Shown: positions 21,278 through 32,726 of the stretch, piece after piece
Layout of the letters: every line of letters begins with the position of its first letter
Numbering within the stretch: position 1 is the first letter of the stretch
NCBI GenBank assembly: GCA_944548615.1
Contig: OX155973.1
Coordinates: 7,367,910-7,431,909 of the forward strand
DNA: 64,000 nucleotides
Source: Micropterix aruncella
Taxonomy: Eukaryota; Arthropoda; Insecta; Lepidoptera; Micropterigidae
Reading direction: 5' to 3'
Notes under the pieces: model-generated
Told to the model about the DNA's origin: nothing
The model's input: only the letters and a program-made list of their open reading frames with translations
Databases searched by the model: none
Program-made: the position numbers and the translations under genes

Positions 21278-21790
21278 TAATAAACTCTTTATTTGCACTT
21301 AATTGTTATATAAAAAGGCGAGCTTATTGCCACATGGCAATGTCTTGCAACTAACCTAAACACAGTGGTACATGCGCGCATTGTGAAAATAAATATTATT
21401 ACATAACATACAGACCGTCTGCATAACATACAGACAAGTGGAAGAATTTAAAAGTAATAATGCCCGAGGAGAGGAAGAGGAGAGAAAGGGAAGAACTGGT
21501 TACTTCTTAGAAAGGTAGTAATCCTAAGGTGAGTCTTAAACGATGGTAAAGAAGGCGAGTTTCGTATGTTTGCTGGGAGATCGTTCCAGAGTCTTGCGCC
21601 ATGGACACAGAAAGAATAGGAATCATGACTCGGATTTTTTAGTAGACTGTCAAGAGGCTGACCGAAGTACGAGACCGTGGGAACTTAGTGGTTCAAAAAA
21701 ACTTGTGGAGATAGGATGGTGTTAATTGGGAGAGTACACGATATCGGAGAGCCAGTATTGGCAACCGCTTTAACTGTGCCCTATATTCGG
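21278..21790 (-). pseudogene. LINE C-terminus and 3' UTR, in an SMG7 intron
   Basis: On the minus strand near 21615-21525 the frame reads FCVHGARLWNDLPANIRNSP, the block that closes many Jockey/CR1-like LINE proteins. The 3' UTR keeps the GCCATGTGGCAATAAGCTCGCC hairpin-like tail (about 21320) shared with 31680, 41610 and 47245. It ends in a TTATTATTATTAT run. Confidence 0.78.
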
Positions 21791-21878
21791 ACACGTGATC
21801 ATACACTATAACAAACTGTATAGCGCCACATTATGTGCTATACAGTTTGCCTATAAGGTGTACAATATTTTCTGTAAT

Positions 21879-22576
21879 TTAACCCGTTGAGTATGATACG
21901 ACCAAATCTGGTTGTGAAACAATTATCCGTTGAGTATGATACGACCAGATCTGGTTCCGCTCGGCGCGCGCGCTTTCGAACTCTTTTTTTACCATCGAAA
22001 GCATTTTGTCTCTCATGCGTATGGCAGATCGGTACAGAATTAAATTCTCTCTGTTAGCATTCGCAGCAGCAACTGCGCAGTCCATGTAACATATTATTAC
22101 GGACCGCTGCAAATTGAACGCCCGCCTTCCCGAAACGTCAAAATCCGCGGAGCGTGTGTTTCGTTTTCGGATACGTTTTTCGTGTAGTTTTCGGTGTTTA
22201 TTTCAACGAATCGTAAGTAAAACCATTTCTACGACATAATATAGTCCCCCTAAACTGATTAGATGTACCTTTTATCGTGTATATAAAGTATTTCGGGTCT
22301 TTGAATGTCGCGTCGCAAATGCCAAAGTCGGCCATTGTTTTTTCACTTCTTTGACGTTCTCATATTTATTCATAATTATCTAATTGTTTTACAAAATGAT
22401 ATTTCAATATTCTATATTCGAAATTTCAATGCAATCATTGTGCAGTTGTTCTTTTTATGATTGGTGTAGTAGTTTCATAGTTATAGTACTTTAAGTCGAG
22501 CGCCGTCGATGTCGCCGAAAATCCTGCAAAAGAGACAAATGCATCCATGAAAATACCCATTTACTCCAAGGGTTAA
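21879..22576. mobile_element. TTAA-flanked element family C, long form
   Basis: It has the same TTAA ends as the 270-313-bp copies but contains about 400 bp more (about 21950-22330), including a GC-rich block. The short copies look like internal deletion derivatives of a form like this. The ends carry two GACCAAATCTGGTT-type blocks. No transposase is encoded. Confidence 0.85.
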
Positions 22577-22960
22577 GCTGCCTGCCTGTTAATTATATAA
22601 TGATAATAATAATAATGAGACAATCACAGTTAATAAATTAAATTTACAATGTCATCACGGAAATGGTTGAAAATAAGAAAATAAACAACTATTAACGTCT
22701 AAAAATAAGGAAATAATAATCTAATAAGTCATTTACATTACAGTGTAAATGAATTAATAGATTATTGTCAAAAATTGACGAAACATTTGTTTTTGAGTGC
22801 CTTACATGCTTGAATCTTGGTTGTTGCGTGGATTCGATATTGTGTAAAATAGAGTTAAAATACTAAACACGATAGAACTGAGGTCCCTTTTTTACACAGT
22901 TCTGTTCTCTCTGAGAGACAGTTTAGAGGTGTCTATTCCTCGTAGCCCTTGAGTGTACAT
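22577..22960. other. Intron sequence with a LINE tail
   Basis: AAGCTGCCTGCCTGTTAATT followed by AATAATAATAATGA (22577-22620) equals LINE tails at 60225 and 61170. The rest is unassigned SMG7 intron. Confidence 0.5.
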
Positions 22961-23203
22961 TTCTTCGTAAAGAGTAGATATCCAGATTATTTTTAATAAA
23001 ATCACAACATTACAGAGAGGTTACCTTTAACATAGCCATACTGGTGAAGAGAGGTCTGCAAAAAGTGTCGGGCGCTACTCCGTATAGAAGTCGAACACGT
23101 GACTTCTGTATATTGAATATTCATTCGACTTCAGTTGAATTGCCCCTCATTATAATGCCATCCACAATACTTTTCTTGCCAGGAAAGAAAAATGAAATCA
23201 AAC

Positions 23204-23323
23204 CTGTTGCATCGGAAATCTGCTGGCATTTGGATTGCGAAACGAAGCACCGGTCCAAGCAGCACTATCTTGTCCGCCGCTGAATAAGGAATATGTGTTG
23301 CCTGGTTGTAAATTGTCCGCCAT
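23204..23323 (-). CDS. Smg7: SMG7, exon 17 in this window
   Basis: The acceptor CCGTTAG is followed by 40 in-phase codons, then CAG|GTTTGA. The sequence contains NTYSLFSGGQDSAAWTG, a Gly/Ser-rich stretch with the SLF motif found near the SMG7 C-terminus. The leading ATG is internal, not a start. Phase 0 on both sides. Confidence 0.86.
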
Positions 23324-23612
23324 CTAACGGAAATAATAAAAAATAGTTATTAGCAAAGATGAAATAATATTCGTAGCCTAAGAAACCCTGGCTTTGTGGA
23401 AGTTACATTGACAACAGCATCCTAAGCAAAAACACATTTTTGTAAAAATTAATAGGTTACTATGTAAAATAGTTTTGATTGATTGATTGAAGTGTTCCCA
23501 GAAAGTGTGACAAGTGTAATATATTAGGAAATACCAAACATTCAACTTTGAAATATGGACCATTCCAATTGCCGATATAGATTTCCAGATATTTTTATTT
23601 CTTTAAAATATA

Positions 23613-24043
23613 CAGGATGAGTTTTAATTAACCGGCATCCTTGAAGGGGGGGGGGGGTGAAGCAGTACGAGCAAGTAAGCAACTTTTGATAAAATCTTAA
23701 AAAAAACTTTAAAAAGTTTATTTATTTGAAAATTTGATTCGTCAGAAAATTACTATAAGCGTGCCCACGATGCGCCATCTAACGGTAGGTGAAATGCTGC
23801 AAATTTTGTTTATTAACAATATTGTACAGGGTTTATAGTATTGTACCTGTTGCCAGATGGCGCAGCGCGCTCAAACGCCTATCAAACTTTTATGTAACAG
23901 TCAAGTTCTTCAAATTATCAAAATAAAAAAAATATTGAAAAAATGTTTTTTTTTTGTTATTTTCATTTTTTTAATAAAAAAGTTGTTCACCAGCTCCTAT
24001 TGATCACCCCCTTGAAGAACGCCGGTATTAAAAACTCACCCTG
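23613..24043. mobile_element. TA-flanked MITE family T, full length
   Basis: The inverted ends CAGGATGAGTTTTAATTAAC and (right, reverse complement) CAGGGTGAGTTTTTAATACC are preceded or followed by TA. Inside each end are the GTGAA/TACGAG/AACTTTTGAT words of the family and the ATGCGCCATCTAACGGTAGG centre. Non-coding. Confidence 0.8.
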
Positions 24044-24172
24044 GTAAATGTTGCTTTAGTTTTAAAGTTATAAAAGTGTAAAAGTCGCACTCGTGGCCAT
24101 TTCTATCAACTCAAATAACTTAATTCGTCAATGATTAGTCCTCTTTTTGCATATATTGATGTTATTTACAGT

Positions 24173-24875
24173 TTAACCTTCCTTAAATGATGGCCTAACA
24201 GTAAAAACTAAATTAGAATCTGTCCAGAGGTTCTTGAGTTTATCAAGATTTAAGAGTCGGAGGGAATGTCTAATAACCGCACGGCACGCATGGCTGTTTT
24301 TCATCAAGGCAACGAAGAGGCCCGACAGACTGGCAAAACTGGGCACACTGGAATGCCCGGTGGAGCCAGTTCTAGGGGTCCCCTTCGCTACAGGTAAGAA
24401 AATCATCAGGGACTGCTTGAAGCAGGAACATCGGGCTTCCTGGAAACAGAGCCAGGGATGTTGCAAGGCAAAAGCCATGATGGAGCAACCACTACAAAAG
24501 AAAACCAAGGCCCTACTGACAAGAGCAAGAAGAACCTTAGAACAACTATTGGTCTCCTCACCGGACACACGACCCTTAGAGCACATCTATTCAACCTTAG
24601 GTTGACAGAGAGCAAGTACTGCCGAATATGTGGCGAAGAACCTGAAGACCTTGTCGCAAAAAGACACAGTTTACTGGGACCAGCCTTTCTCGAACCCAGC
24701 GATTTGCCCAACTTGAAGGTCAGTGATCTACTTGGACTGGTAAGAAGTACTGGGCTAATGGCTGACCACTGACCTAATCACAAAGTGGGTAGTTACAAAA
24801 GATCTTATAGATCCAGGTGACATCAAGGGCTGGAAACAAGCCCCCCACTCCGTTTACTACTACTACTACTACTAA
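24173..24875 (+). pseudogene. RNase H-type LINE, C-terminal remnant
   Basis: The first frame (24234-24605) is a degraded RNase H/linker region. It passes by frameshift near 24510 into a second frame with RTTIGLLTGHTTLRAHLFNL and CRICGEEPEDL, matching the knuckle region of the intact copy at 5620-5760. A 3' UTR and a (TAC)n tail at 24855-24875 end it. It sits 18 bp from the donor of SMG7 exon 16. Confidence 0.8.
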
Positions 24876-24892
24876 ACATCTCAAATACTTAC

Positions 24893-25069
24893 ATTAACCG
24901 GCGGTCTACCAGAGTCCTGCATGGCACCCATTTCACCCCTGTATGAACCAATTTGGGTCGAACCGTAATCCGGACGTGGAAGCGACGAACTGTGGTGGCT
25001 CTCATCTCGAATTTGCTGCATTGTTGATATAGGAAACGAGTACTGCGGCTGTGTTATACCTAAAGGCCC
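24893..25069 (-). CDS. Smg7: SMG7, exon 16 in this window
   Basis: An acceptor TTGCAG and a strong donor AAT|GTAAGT bound 59 codons in phase 0. The product is low-complexity (GPLGITQPQYSFPI, then Ser/Gly/Tyr-rich), like the disordered C-terminal half of SMG7 used to recruit decay factors. A LINE ends 18 bp beyond its donor without harming it. Confidence 0.86.
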
Positions 25070-25454
25070 CTGCAAGTTATATAAATAAATAAAAAGATAT
25101 AAGCCATTAAAGCTCGGTTGCTCGGTTGGCGTGTGGCCCCTGATTAGTCAGAATGGCGGCGACAGATTCGGCCATAAGTGTAGAGAAAAAAATATGGCGT
25201 GGGTTGACGATGTATACCTGCGGGGCTGACGGTTTAATGGAAAATAAAAGTCTAAGTAAAGCGAAAACGCGTTTAATTAATCTTCCACAAATTCAGAAGT
25301 GGAATAACATAAATTCCAAAAGAAAATTGTAAGATTCGAGAAAAAACCTCCTGGAGTATTTTGAAACATTAAAGTAACGACTTATAATCATTTTAGGAAA
25401 CATTGTCATTTACATAATATTGGAGATTATGTAATCTTGTAATAATTTATGTAA

Positions 25455-25735
25455 TCTTGGTCTCTCCAGGAAAATAATCAACTCCTGCTTAGAAAAATTA
25501 TCTAAAACCGCTATTTCCGCATCTCAAATTCTATGGCTTCGGGGGAGTGAATGGGTGGTAAGGTGCACGCTCACATGTGGCAAGACAGCTGTCCTAAACC
25601 TACCACAGCCGGTCGTTAGTCCGGAGTCCACTGCTCACCCTCCAGAAGTGTAATAATACTATATGATGGGCCCCACTTCGGTCGGTGAATTCCATGGTAG
25701 CTCCGTTTGTATTTTATTTTATTTTTATTTATTAA
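25455..25735 (+). pseudogene. RLE-type LINE, 3' UTR fragment (copy 2)
   Basis: Shares the 3' UTR of 49006-49250 (reverse): CTCCAGGAAAATAATCAACT, then CACCCTCCAGAAGTG and CTCCGTTTGTATTTTATTTT. It holds only the last few codons of the protein. Confidence 0.8.
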
Positions 25736-25864
25736 AAATATTGACAGCAGTTTAAAACAAAAAGTTATTGCCTAAATTCAAGGGACCATACTGAGTCGAT
25801 AAATTGCTAGGTAATGACAGATACGTGGTAGTGGACATTGATGTTTTTCAACATTGATGGATAG

Positions 25865-25955
25865 ATTGATAACTGTCTACCCTGGACAACAGCGGTTGCA
25901 ACGTTGCCGAAAGATCGGGTTCTACAAAATTCACACGATAAATTCGTCGTTTTAA
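25865..25955 (+). repeat. Penelope-like terminal repeat, single arm
   Basis: Matches 7855-7990: CTACCCTGGACAACAGCGGT, then GCCGAAAGATCGGGTTCTAC. No inverted partner nearby. Confidence 0.6.
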
Positions 25956-25974
25956 AGCCTTTTATAGTTAGTTA

Positions 25975-26310
25975 CAGTGGGGCAGTGTCAACTACAGCAG
26001 GCGAACCCGTCACCCTTAAGCTGGTATAACGATATGTGATTGTTCCTTCATCTGTGGGATGAGGGTAGACATATACAGTCTACTATCAAGCTCCGCCAGC
26101 TAGCCCGTCAGAGTCGCCTTACGTGAGACACTGAGAAGCACACAGCGGGCCGCCTCGCTCCTGACTACCAGTTATGGCCGGATTTCTCCAGCGTCCCAAC
26201 TGGTTACGAGTTTGAGTTGGCTTGCGCGGTCCTCTACCAAATGTAAGCGGCGCTTCAGTACGAATCATCGTAGACCGAAGTATCCTTTGCCCGACCGAGT
26301 TCTAATGTAC
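25975..26310 (+). repeat. Dispersed repeat RF1, partial
   Basis: Runs from GTCAACTACAGCAGGCGAAC to a border near 26300 and repeats parts of 32820-33010 and 63468-63600. Confidence 0.7.
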
Positions 26311-26404
26311 AATACAATGTATTACTAATAAAATTTATGTTCTATGTACATATGTACTTACTACAACATTGTATGTACTTAATTTATATCTAATCGTCAA
26401 GACC

Positions 26405-27290
26405 ACTTGGAGGCTTTGACTACAACGAGCAAACCCATCACCTCAGCAAGTTGTAACGATAATGATCGTTCTGTCTCCCAAGAGGTGAGTGTAGAAGAAG
26501 ACTTTAAAACGGTACAAACCAACCGTCCAGCAAAGCCACGGACTCGCCAGAGGCCAAGGCCTTACTCCGAGGCTCTAGAAAGGTTACCAAGTGAGCCACC
26601 TCGCCCCCTGGCTACCAGTTTTGGGAGGATATCTCAATCTGCAATTAACCTTCAGGATAACTCCGTCTTCCCGACTGGTTACGGGACCGAAGTCACTTGC
26701 ACAGCCTCTACCTGTTGTATTATAGCGGTAATTCAATATGAATTTATCGCGAACCTGGGCGTCTTTTGCTCGTCATACCAATCAGGATCGGGTGGGCGAT
26801 AGGTCGTTTCAAGAATTGCATGACAATAAGTCAACATCCACCCCATGCGCTTAGGAAACAGTATATTTCCATAGTCTCCCGACTCTTTCAGTAATTAGTT
26901 AGAGTGCACAACCGATTGGCTGTCGCCACATGGTGCAGAAACCGTCCAGAATCACCGGGAGGCAATCCCCCCAGGGAAGGCCGATCCACCAGCCGTTAGG
27001 CCTGAGACGCGAGAGTCTTATCGGGGTAGCCTTCCGCACGTGAAGGCTTCTGAATAGGAGCTGAATTGTGAGTTGAGCCGATCCGAGAACAAAATGGACC
27101 TTATGTCCCAAGCTGCACGACACACTGAGAGGCACCCAGCGGCCTCCTTGCCCCTGAATATCAATTATGACTGGATTTCTCCGGCCTCCCAACTGAATCA
27201 TCGCGGACCGAGTTATCCTTTGCCCAACCGAGTTCTAACGTACAACACAATGCATGTTCTATGTATGTAGTTACTACATTGTATGTACTT
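26405..27290 (+). repeat. Dispersed repeat RF1, longer copy
   Basis: Starts GACTACAACGAGCAAACCCA and includes the GTCTCCCGACTCTTTCAG middle and the GAGAGTCTTATCGGGGTAGC section also seen at 33370. The frames in it (131 and 65 codons) are incidental. The end near 27290 repeats the ATGTATGTACTTAATTTATA words of 26310-26390, so the two neighbouring copies are joined by a short duplicated spacer. Confidence 0.7.
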
Positions 27291-27667
27291 AATTTATATC
27301 TAATCATGAATACCAGATATGTTTATAAACCCGTATTAAATAAATAAATAAAAATAGGAAATATAAACTTGGATATATATACTTGCTTCTAAGAAATTAG
27401 AAATACGATAAACAGCCTTCGGGTTTGATTGGTATTTCTTCGTCCGTAGGTAATGGTTACTACACTATAACAATGCTTTCTAACCAGTATAATATTTTCT
27501 ATAAAAGTTCATATGTATATTAACATTATAAATACATTGTGATGTATATTATAAATATTTATATTAACTATACTTTTACATTTTATTATTACCTTATCGT
27601 ATTATTTATATTAATTTATTATTCGTACATGTGTATGTATGTATATATGTAAATACATCATATGTCT
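27291..27667. other. AT-rich SMG7 intron
   Basis: No repeat border or gene recognised. Confidence 0.4.
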
Positions 27668-27981
27668 TTAACCCGTTGAGTATGAGTCAACCAAATCTGG
27701 TCGCGAAACAATTATCCGTTGAGTACGAGTCGACCAAATCTGGTCGCGCGTTTTTTTCACTTCTTTGACGTTCTCATATTTATTCATAATTATCTAATTG
27801 TTTTACAAAATGATATTTCAATATTCTATATTCGAAATTTCAATGCAATCATTGTGCAGTTGTTCTTTTTATGATTGGTGTAGTAGTTTCGTAGTTATAG
27901 TACTTTAAGGTCGATGTCGCCGAAAATCCTGCAAAAGAGACAGATGCATCCATGAAAATACCCATTTACTCCAAGGGTTAA
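27668..27981. mobile_element. TTAA-flanked MITE, family C (314 bp)
   Basis: Bounded by TTAA. The left terminal block is present twice in tandem (CCGTTGAGTA at about 27672 and 27717), each followed by CCAAATCTGGTCG. Otherwise it is nearly identical to 31030-31342, 38057-38369 and 40578-40891. Confidence 0.9.
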
Positions 27982-28201
27982 TACATCTACATAACCCATA
28001 ATGTGGCTTCCCTATCCCATTCCCCTTACTTAAATCCGCATTTTTTTCATAGCTCATTGCGCTGTAACAAAAGATTTAGTTTAATTGTGAAAACTTTTAA
28101 TTGGCCTTAGATTTGTATAATATGTGTTAGCATTAAGTATAAAACGCTGTAAGTTTTCCGAAAAACAAAAATAAAATAAAATAAATATAAGATTATGAGA
28201 C

Positions 28202-28426
28202 CTTTTGCATTTCCCCAGGTGGTTTATTCTGATAGTTGGTCTTGGGTGAGCCGCCAAACTGAGGATACATGCTTGCATCATAGCTGACGGGCGCCTGCTG
28301 ACTCTGTCCATATCCACTGAAGTTGTTCATAGTTGCGGAGAAGTTTGGCGAGGAGATGACATTCTGTAAACTAGGTGCTCCCCCCATATAGCCTGGATGA
28401 AAACCTCTTCCGGCATTGTAAGAGTT
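28202..28426 (-). CDS. Smg7: SMG7, exon 15 in this window
   Basis: 75 codons between CTTTTCAG and AAG|GTCTCA, phase 0 at both ends. The product is Asn/Gly/Ser/Tyr-rich (GGAPSLQNVISSPNF, NNFSGYGQSQQAP), a prion-like, disordered segment. The donor GTCTCA is weak, so use of this splice site should be checked in RNA. Confidence 0.82.
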
Positions 28427-28459
28427 CTGAAAAGGAATATATCGTTGAACTCGCAGCAC

Positions 28460-28792
28460 TCGAGCGCTTGATGCGACAAAGGCAGTTTTATTTTATTTAT
28501 TTTATTTATTGAGATACTTATGATTAGGTATACAGTTCATTGATCATGTAACGGTTGCTTCTTATAATAATTATATAAATTATTTAATAATTAATATAGG
28601 GAGGTTTAACACATCTTACATGACCTTTCCTGCCAATAGCACATCTAACTAGGCGATAATTTGGCCCATCTCTAGATGTGCATATTTTTATGCTACTGTA
28701 TTTATGTTACTAGAGATGCCTGGTCAAGATTAAGCATACATTTCCAAGTGACTCATACACTTAATTAATTCATTCTAGCATACATGATGAGT
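28460..28792. other. SMG7 intron spacer
   Basis: AT-rich with a TTTATTTATTTTATTTATT run near 28480. Nothing else recognised. Confidence 0.4.
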
Positions 28793-29060
28793 TTTAATTA
28801 ACCAGAATCTTTTACGTGGGTAAATCATTATGAACTGGTAAGCAACGTTCGATAAAAAAAAAAATAAAAAAAAAAAACAACATGTTTTTTTGTTTTATTA
28901 CTACAACCTACCTTGTGAATTAAAGTTTGATAAGGGTTGAGCTCGCTGCGCCATCTAGCAGTAGGTAAAATATGGCGAATCAACAATATTCGCGATATTT
29001 TACCTACAGCTAGATGACTCACCTACTTCAAGGATGCTGGTTTATTGAAATGGGTTTGTG
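28793..29060. mobile_element. TA-flanked MITE family T
   Basis: Left end after TA: CATGATGAGTTTTAATTAAC. The centre CGCTGCGCCATCTAGCAGTA is near 28950. The right end (ACTTCAAGGATGCTGG) is eroded after 29045. Confidence 0.7.
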
Positions 29061-29600
29061 ACTGCTGCCTTATACTCACTGATTTTATTTATTTCAATCT
29101 TTAATAATTAAAAAGGCTAAGGGGGAAAATGATCAATGTCATTTTTTTGTGTAAATGGGATGCTTTTTTCTGAGGTATAATTTAAGGAACAATTTAAGTA
29201 CAATGTATTTTTTTTTAAAACTCAAATATATTTTGGTTTACAGAAAAAAAAATTTTTTTTCACTCAAACAACCTCTGTCATAAAAGGTCATTTTAATGGA
29301 GATATTTCCATCTTCATCTCATATATTTTTTAGCGCATTCACAATACTTGCCCTTGACCAGGAAAGTTTATAAAAGTAATAATTATGAACTCTAATTCTA
29401 AAAACATTGCCTGCGGGGGGTGGGGGGAGATACCACCGCCATCTTGATCCCCAGCTTGAAATTTGTCGCAACATACGTGGATGCCCCCCTTATTTCCAAA
29501 CTCAATAGACACCACTGAGACTGATCTGTGTAGATTTTGCCTTGAATAAACTAAGACGTTGCTCCACTTTTACCGCTAATTAGGTTTAAAGAGATAGCCG
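29061..29600. other. SMG7 intron with an inverted RF scrap
   Basis: GATATTTCCATCTTCATCTC and GCGCATTCACAATACTTGCC (29300-29355) are the inverse of words at 12670-12725. The remainder is unassigned. Confidence 0.4.
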
Positions 29601-29607
29601 CTTGTTA

Positions 29608-30081
29608 AGGTGGGTATTCATTACATTCGCATCAATCTCAATCAACTCTGCTCTGCGCACCTGCAACTGCTCAAATGGAGACGGTGCGCGCATCAACTCA
29701 AGAACGACGAGTGCTCCGCAGTTTTCATTCGAACATTAACGTTTGTGTCATCGCCAGAATGTATTTTTAAATTTCTCATCCTTCAGATCCCACAGCACTG
29801 TATAATTTCTGTACTCCTCGATTAGAGATAGACATTTCTCGATTCGCGTTTACTGAACGCCGAACATGATGCGCGAGACGTACCCACCAACGTCTCACTT
29901 TGCTCGCGTTCACAAACACACTGCGCATCACTTTGTGTTCGCGCATTTACCGCCACCGCTCGGAGCGCTCGCCGCGGATCGTGCAACGTTACACGCTCCA
30001 GGAGCGCAAACGTATCCACTACTGAAGTAGTTGCAGGTGCGTGGAGCAGAGTTGGTGCGCGAACCTAACAGATACCTACCT
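29608..30081. mobile_element. PIF/Harbinger-like MITE (copy 1)
   Basis: Inverted ends AGGTGGGTATTCATT and (reverse) AGGTAGGTATCTGTT are flanked by a 3-bp duplication TTA (29605-29607 and 30082-30084), the target size of Harbinger elements. Its interior is homologous to 52889-53268. No transposase is encoded. Confidence 0.82.
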
Positions 30082-30084
30082 TTA

Positions 30085-30425
30085 GGTTTAAACGTATACA
30101 TAAACGATCTGGGTTTAATAAGAGTAGGCAGCGGCATTGCAAATGCGCAGGGTATCCCACACGACAAAAAGTACCCCATTATACTAGACGGCCGGGATCG
30201 CTATACACAGCTCCTGGTGATAACAACTCATGAGGAGCAGGCTCATTCCGTGGTCGAAACGATACTGACCACCTGAATAAGGGGGCGACATTTAAAAGAC
30301 AAGTTCCAGACCCAAAAGAGATCAAAGAAATCGTTTCCTCAAAGATACTGGAGTTTGTAGAAAGCACAGGACTGAGTAACGAAATAAAAGCAAATCTCAG
30401 AAGCCTATACTCCAACGCATCTTAA
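30085..30425 (+). pseudogene. BEL/Pao retrotransposon fragment plus an unassigned frame
   Basis: The frame 30085-30276 (VYINDLGLIRVGSGI, DKKYPIILDGRDRYTQLLV) matches the region just before and into the zinc-binding start of the BEL/Pao integrase (usually xGLIRVGGRI...HPIILP). A second short frame (30285-30424, FKRQVPDPKEIKEIVSSKIL) ends with a stop and may be another element. The LTRs were not found. Confidence 0.62.
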
Positions 30426-30767
30426 CCGATCGGAAGCCAGCCTTTGCGTGCAAAAACCTGCACCGCAATTTTTTGGTCAATTTTGAAAATAATTACTAAC
30501 AATAATCGTTTTTCTCATGAACTCTCGCTTATTACCTAATCATGTTAGTCATCTTGTTAGTCATGTATAGTCGATCTTGTTAGTCATGAATATTATATAT
30601 TTATAAAATACATATGGGGGGAGCCCGAAAGGGCTACGCGCGGATCTGTCAAACGACGCAAAATGCCTATAAGCATTCTTCTTGGCGCCTGACCGGTTAA
30701 TCCAATATAAGACAGACCTTTCAATTCTCTGGCGGACGAGTCTTCAATTTCAAAACGAATATCTTAC

Positions 30768-30933
30768 CATATGTGGATACATATTTGAAGCACCCTGCAT
30801 ATAGTAAGGCGGTGAGGTAATATCCGGAGGCGGATAGTTGGGGTTGGTGTTGAAGTTGGTCGGCGGCTTGTCCTTCCACCATGAAGGCGGTTGAGGCGGC
30901 GTCTCCGACAGACCTGAAGGCGGCTCCCAGCTC
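30768..30933 (-). CDS. Smg7: SMG7, exon 14 in this window
   Basis: Enters after ATCCAG with one base completing a Thr codon and ends ATG|GTAAGA in phase 0. The product is Pro-rich (WEPPSGLSETPPQPPSWW, NPNYPPPDITSPPYY). The longest overlapping frame on the same strand is a different phase and is not the coding one. The Pro/Trp/Tyr content is typical of the SMG7 disordered region. Confidence 0.86.
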
Positions 30934-31029
30934 CTGGATAGTTACCAAATTTTAGTACCCTAAATAGTTATATTCCCCTGCCGAAGTATGCGCCGATTTC
31001 CCATTTAATCATGTCAACGAATTCAGGGA

Positions 31030-31342
31030 TTAACCCGTTGAGTATGAGTCAACCAAATCTGGTCGCGAAACAATTAACCGTTGAGTACGAGTCGACCAAA
31101 TCTGGTCGCGCGTTTTTTTCACTTCTTTGACGTTCTCATATTTATTCATAATTATCTAATTGTTTTACAAAATGATATTTCAATATTCTATATTCGAAAT
31201 TTCAATGCAATCATTGTGCAGTTGTTCTTTTTATGATTGGTGTAGTAGTTTCGTAGTTATAGTACTTTAAGTCGATGTCGCCGAAAATCCTGCAAAAGAG
31301 ACAGATGCATCCATGAAAATACCCATTTACTCCAAGGGTTAA
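31030..31342. mobile_element. TTAA-flanked MITE, family C
   Basis: Bounded by TTAA, with the doubled left terminal block. It abuts a LINE C-terminal fragment whose codons continue from 31343, so it seems to have inserted into that LINE. Confidence 0.9.
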
Positions 31343-31712
31343 GGAGTAATATGTTAATACTATGCCAAAAAATATCAGAAACGCGCCAAGCATAAGAAGT
31401 TTTAAAAACAGACTAAGAGAACATTTGAAATCTTCCACATAAATTCCCTTTCCCTTCCCATTCTCCTCTAAATCTTAGCGTCCTTATAGGTGTTAGATTA
31501 TTTTGAAGTGGCACATTCTGTGCCCACAAAGAGTTAAATATATATTTCTTTCTATCCTCTTTTTTTTGTAATTGTCTCTTTATATAGGTTAAGTTATGTA
31601 GCATCTACTCACAAAGAATGTTGTTACAATAGTATAGGTTAGCTCTAAAATATCGCCTGCAGGCAATAAGCTCGCCTTTTCGTACGAATGAAGCGTTTTA
31701 TTATTATTATTA
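31343..31712 (+). pseudogene. LINE C-terminus and 3' UTR
   Basis: The translation near 31345-31440 corresponds to (MPKN)IRNAPSIRSFKNRLREHL..., matching 41320-41375. The UTR keeps GCACATTCTGTGCCCACAAA and the hairpin GCCTGCAGGCAATAAGCTCGCC-like segment (31660-31680) before a (TTA)n tail at 31698-31713. Confidence 0.8.
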
Positions 31713-31720
31713 TTACTCAC

Positions 31721-31852
31721 GTTGGTATATTAACTTGGGGAGAAAAGAGGTTGTCGCCGTATTTTCTATCAATCTCTTGCTGGTTCTCTCGTGTTGGCCA
31801 CGCGTTGCTGCCTGGAACGTTGGCCGAATTATTCCTAAATTGATTGGCAAAC
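31721..31852 (-). CDS. Smg7: SMG7, exon 13 in this window
   Basis: Acceptor TTTTTATTAG, donor AAC|GTGAGT. One base completes an Arg codon on entry and it leaves in phase 2. The product has FANQFRNNSANVPGSNAW and a QQEIDRKYGDNLF block. The donor lies only about 8 bp from a LINE (TTA)n tail. Confidence 0.87.
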
Positions 31853-31991
31853 CTAATAAAAACAAAATTTAAATATGTTAGCAGTGCAAGAATAACATTG
31901 TAGTAAAGCTAAAGTGAGCTGAGCAACACATTAGTAATTTCTGACATAAAAAAGTATGACCATATTACGGAGTACAGAGGGATAAACTTTA

Positions 31992-32687
31992 TTAACCCCT
32001 CAAGTTAGACGTCCCGAATCGGGTACAATGTATTGTAGTCAATGCTCAGTAACGTCCAAAAACGGGTACGAGCGCGGCGCGACAAACCGCGCTCTGAACG
32101 AACTGAATTTACACCAAAATCACAGTGCAACCACCCACCCCCTGTTAGATATGTGTTAGAAAGACGGATAAATTCTGTATTGTACGATTATTTAGTCGTG
32201 CTTCTCGAAGTCTAGAATCCCTAATATAATTGTTTGTATTCTGGGGGCTTTTAGTCGAGTGCTGCCATTGCTCGGATCTGTGCTTCTCTTCGGATATTAT
32301 GTAGCTTCTCTTTGGATATATGTATGAAAGTAAATAAAACGAACTAATAGATTTGGTAAAGCATGTTATAACGTACACAAATGTGTTTACAATTTCTATA
32401 TAGGGTTTCGTATTTTGAGATAAAACGTCGATATCGCTGAATTAGTGAGTTTTTTTCAGTTCTCCAACTTTCTAATAATTATTCATAATTATCTAATTGT
32501 TTTACAAAATGAGGGTTTAATGTTTTATATTTCAAATTTCAATGCGATCATTATACAATTCTTCTTTTCATGATCCATCAAGTAGTTTCTTTCTTATGAT
32601 CGTTTTTCTAGTGCTATATTTTTGACCTTCAACTCTCATAAATGACAGGTGACTGCCAAGATTTACATCCGCCGCTTGAGGGGTTAA
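31992..32687. mobile_element. TTAA-flanked element, family D
   Basis: TTAA ends with CCCCTCAAG/CTTGAGGGG inverted termini. A palindrome GTCCCGAATCGGGTAC (32011-32026) is followed by a second weaker one. The right half shares CATAATTATCTAATTGTTTT with families B and C, so these families are related in their 3' parts. Non-coding. Confidence 0.85.
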
Positions 32688-32726
32688 GGACCTAAGAAAG
32701 TATGACCATATAACGGAGTACAATTT

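Noticed and set aside
30721..30948. 75-codon minus-strand frame
   Set aside because: It overlaps SMG7 exon 14 in a different phase; the spliced Pro-rich frame fits both neighbouring exons.
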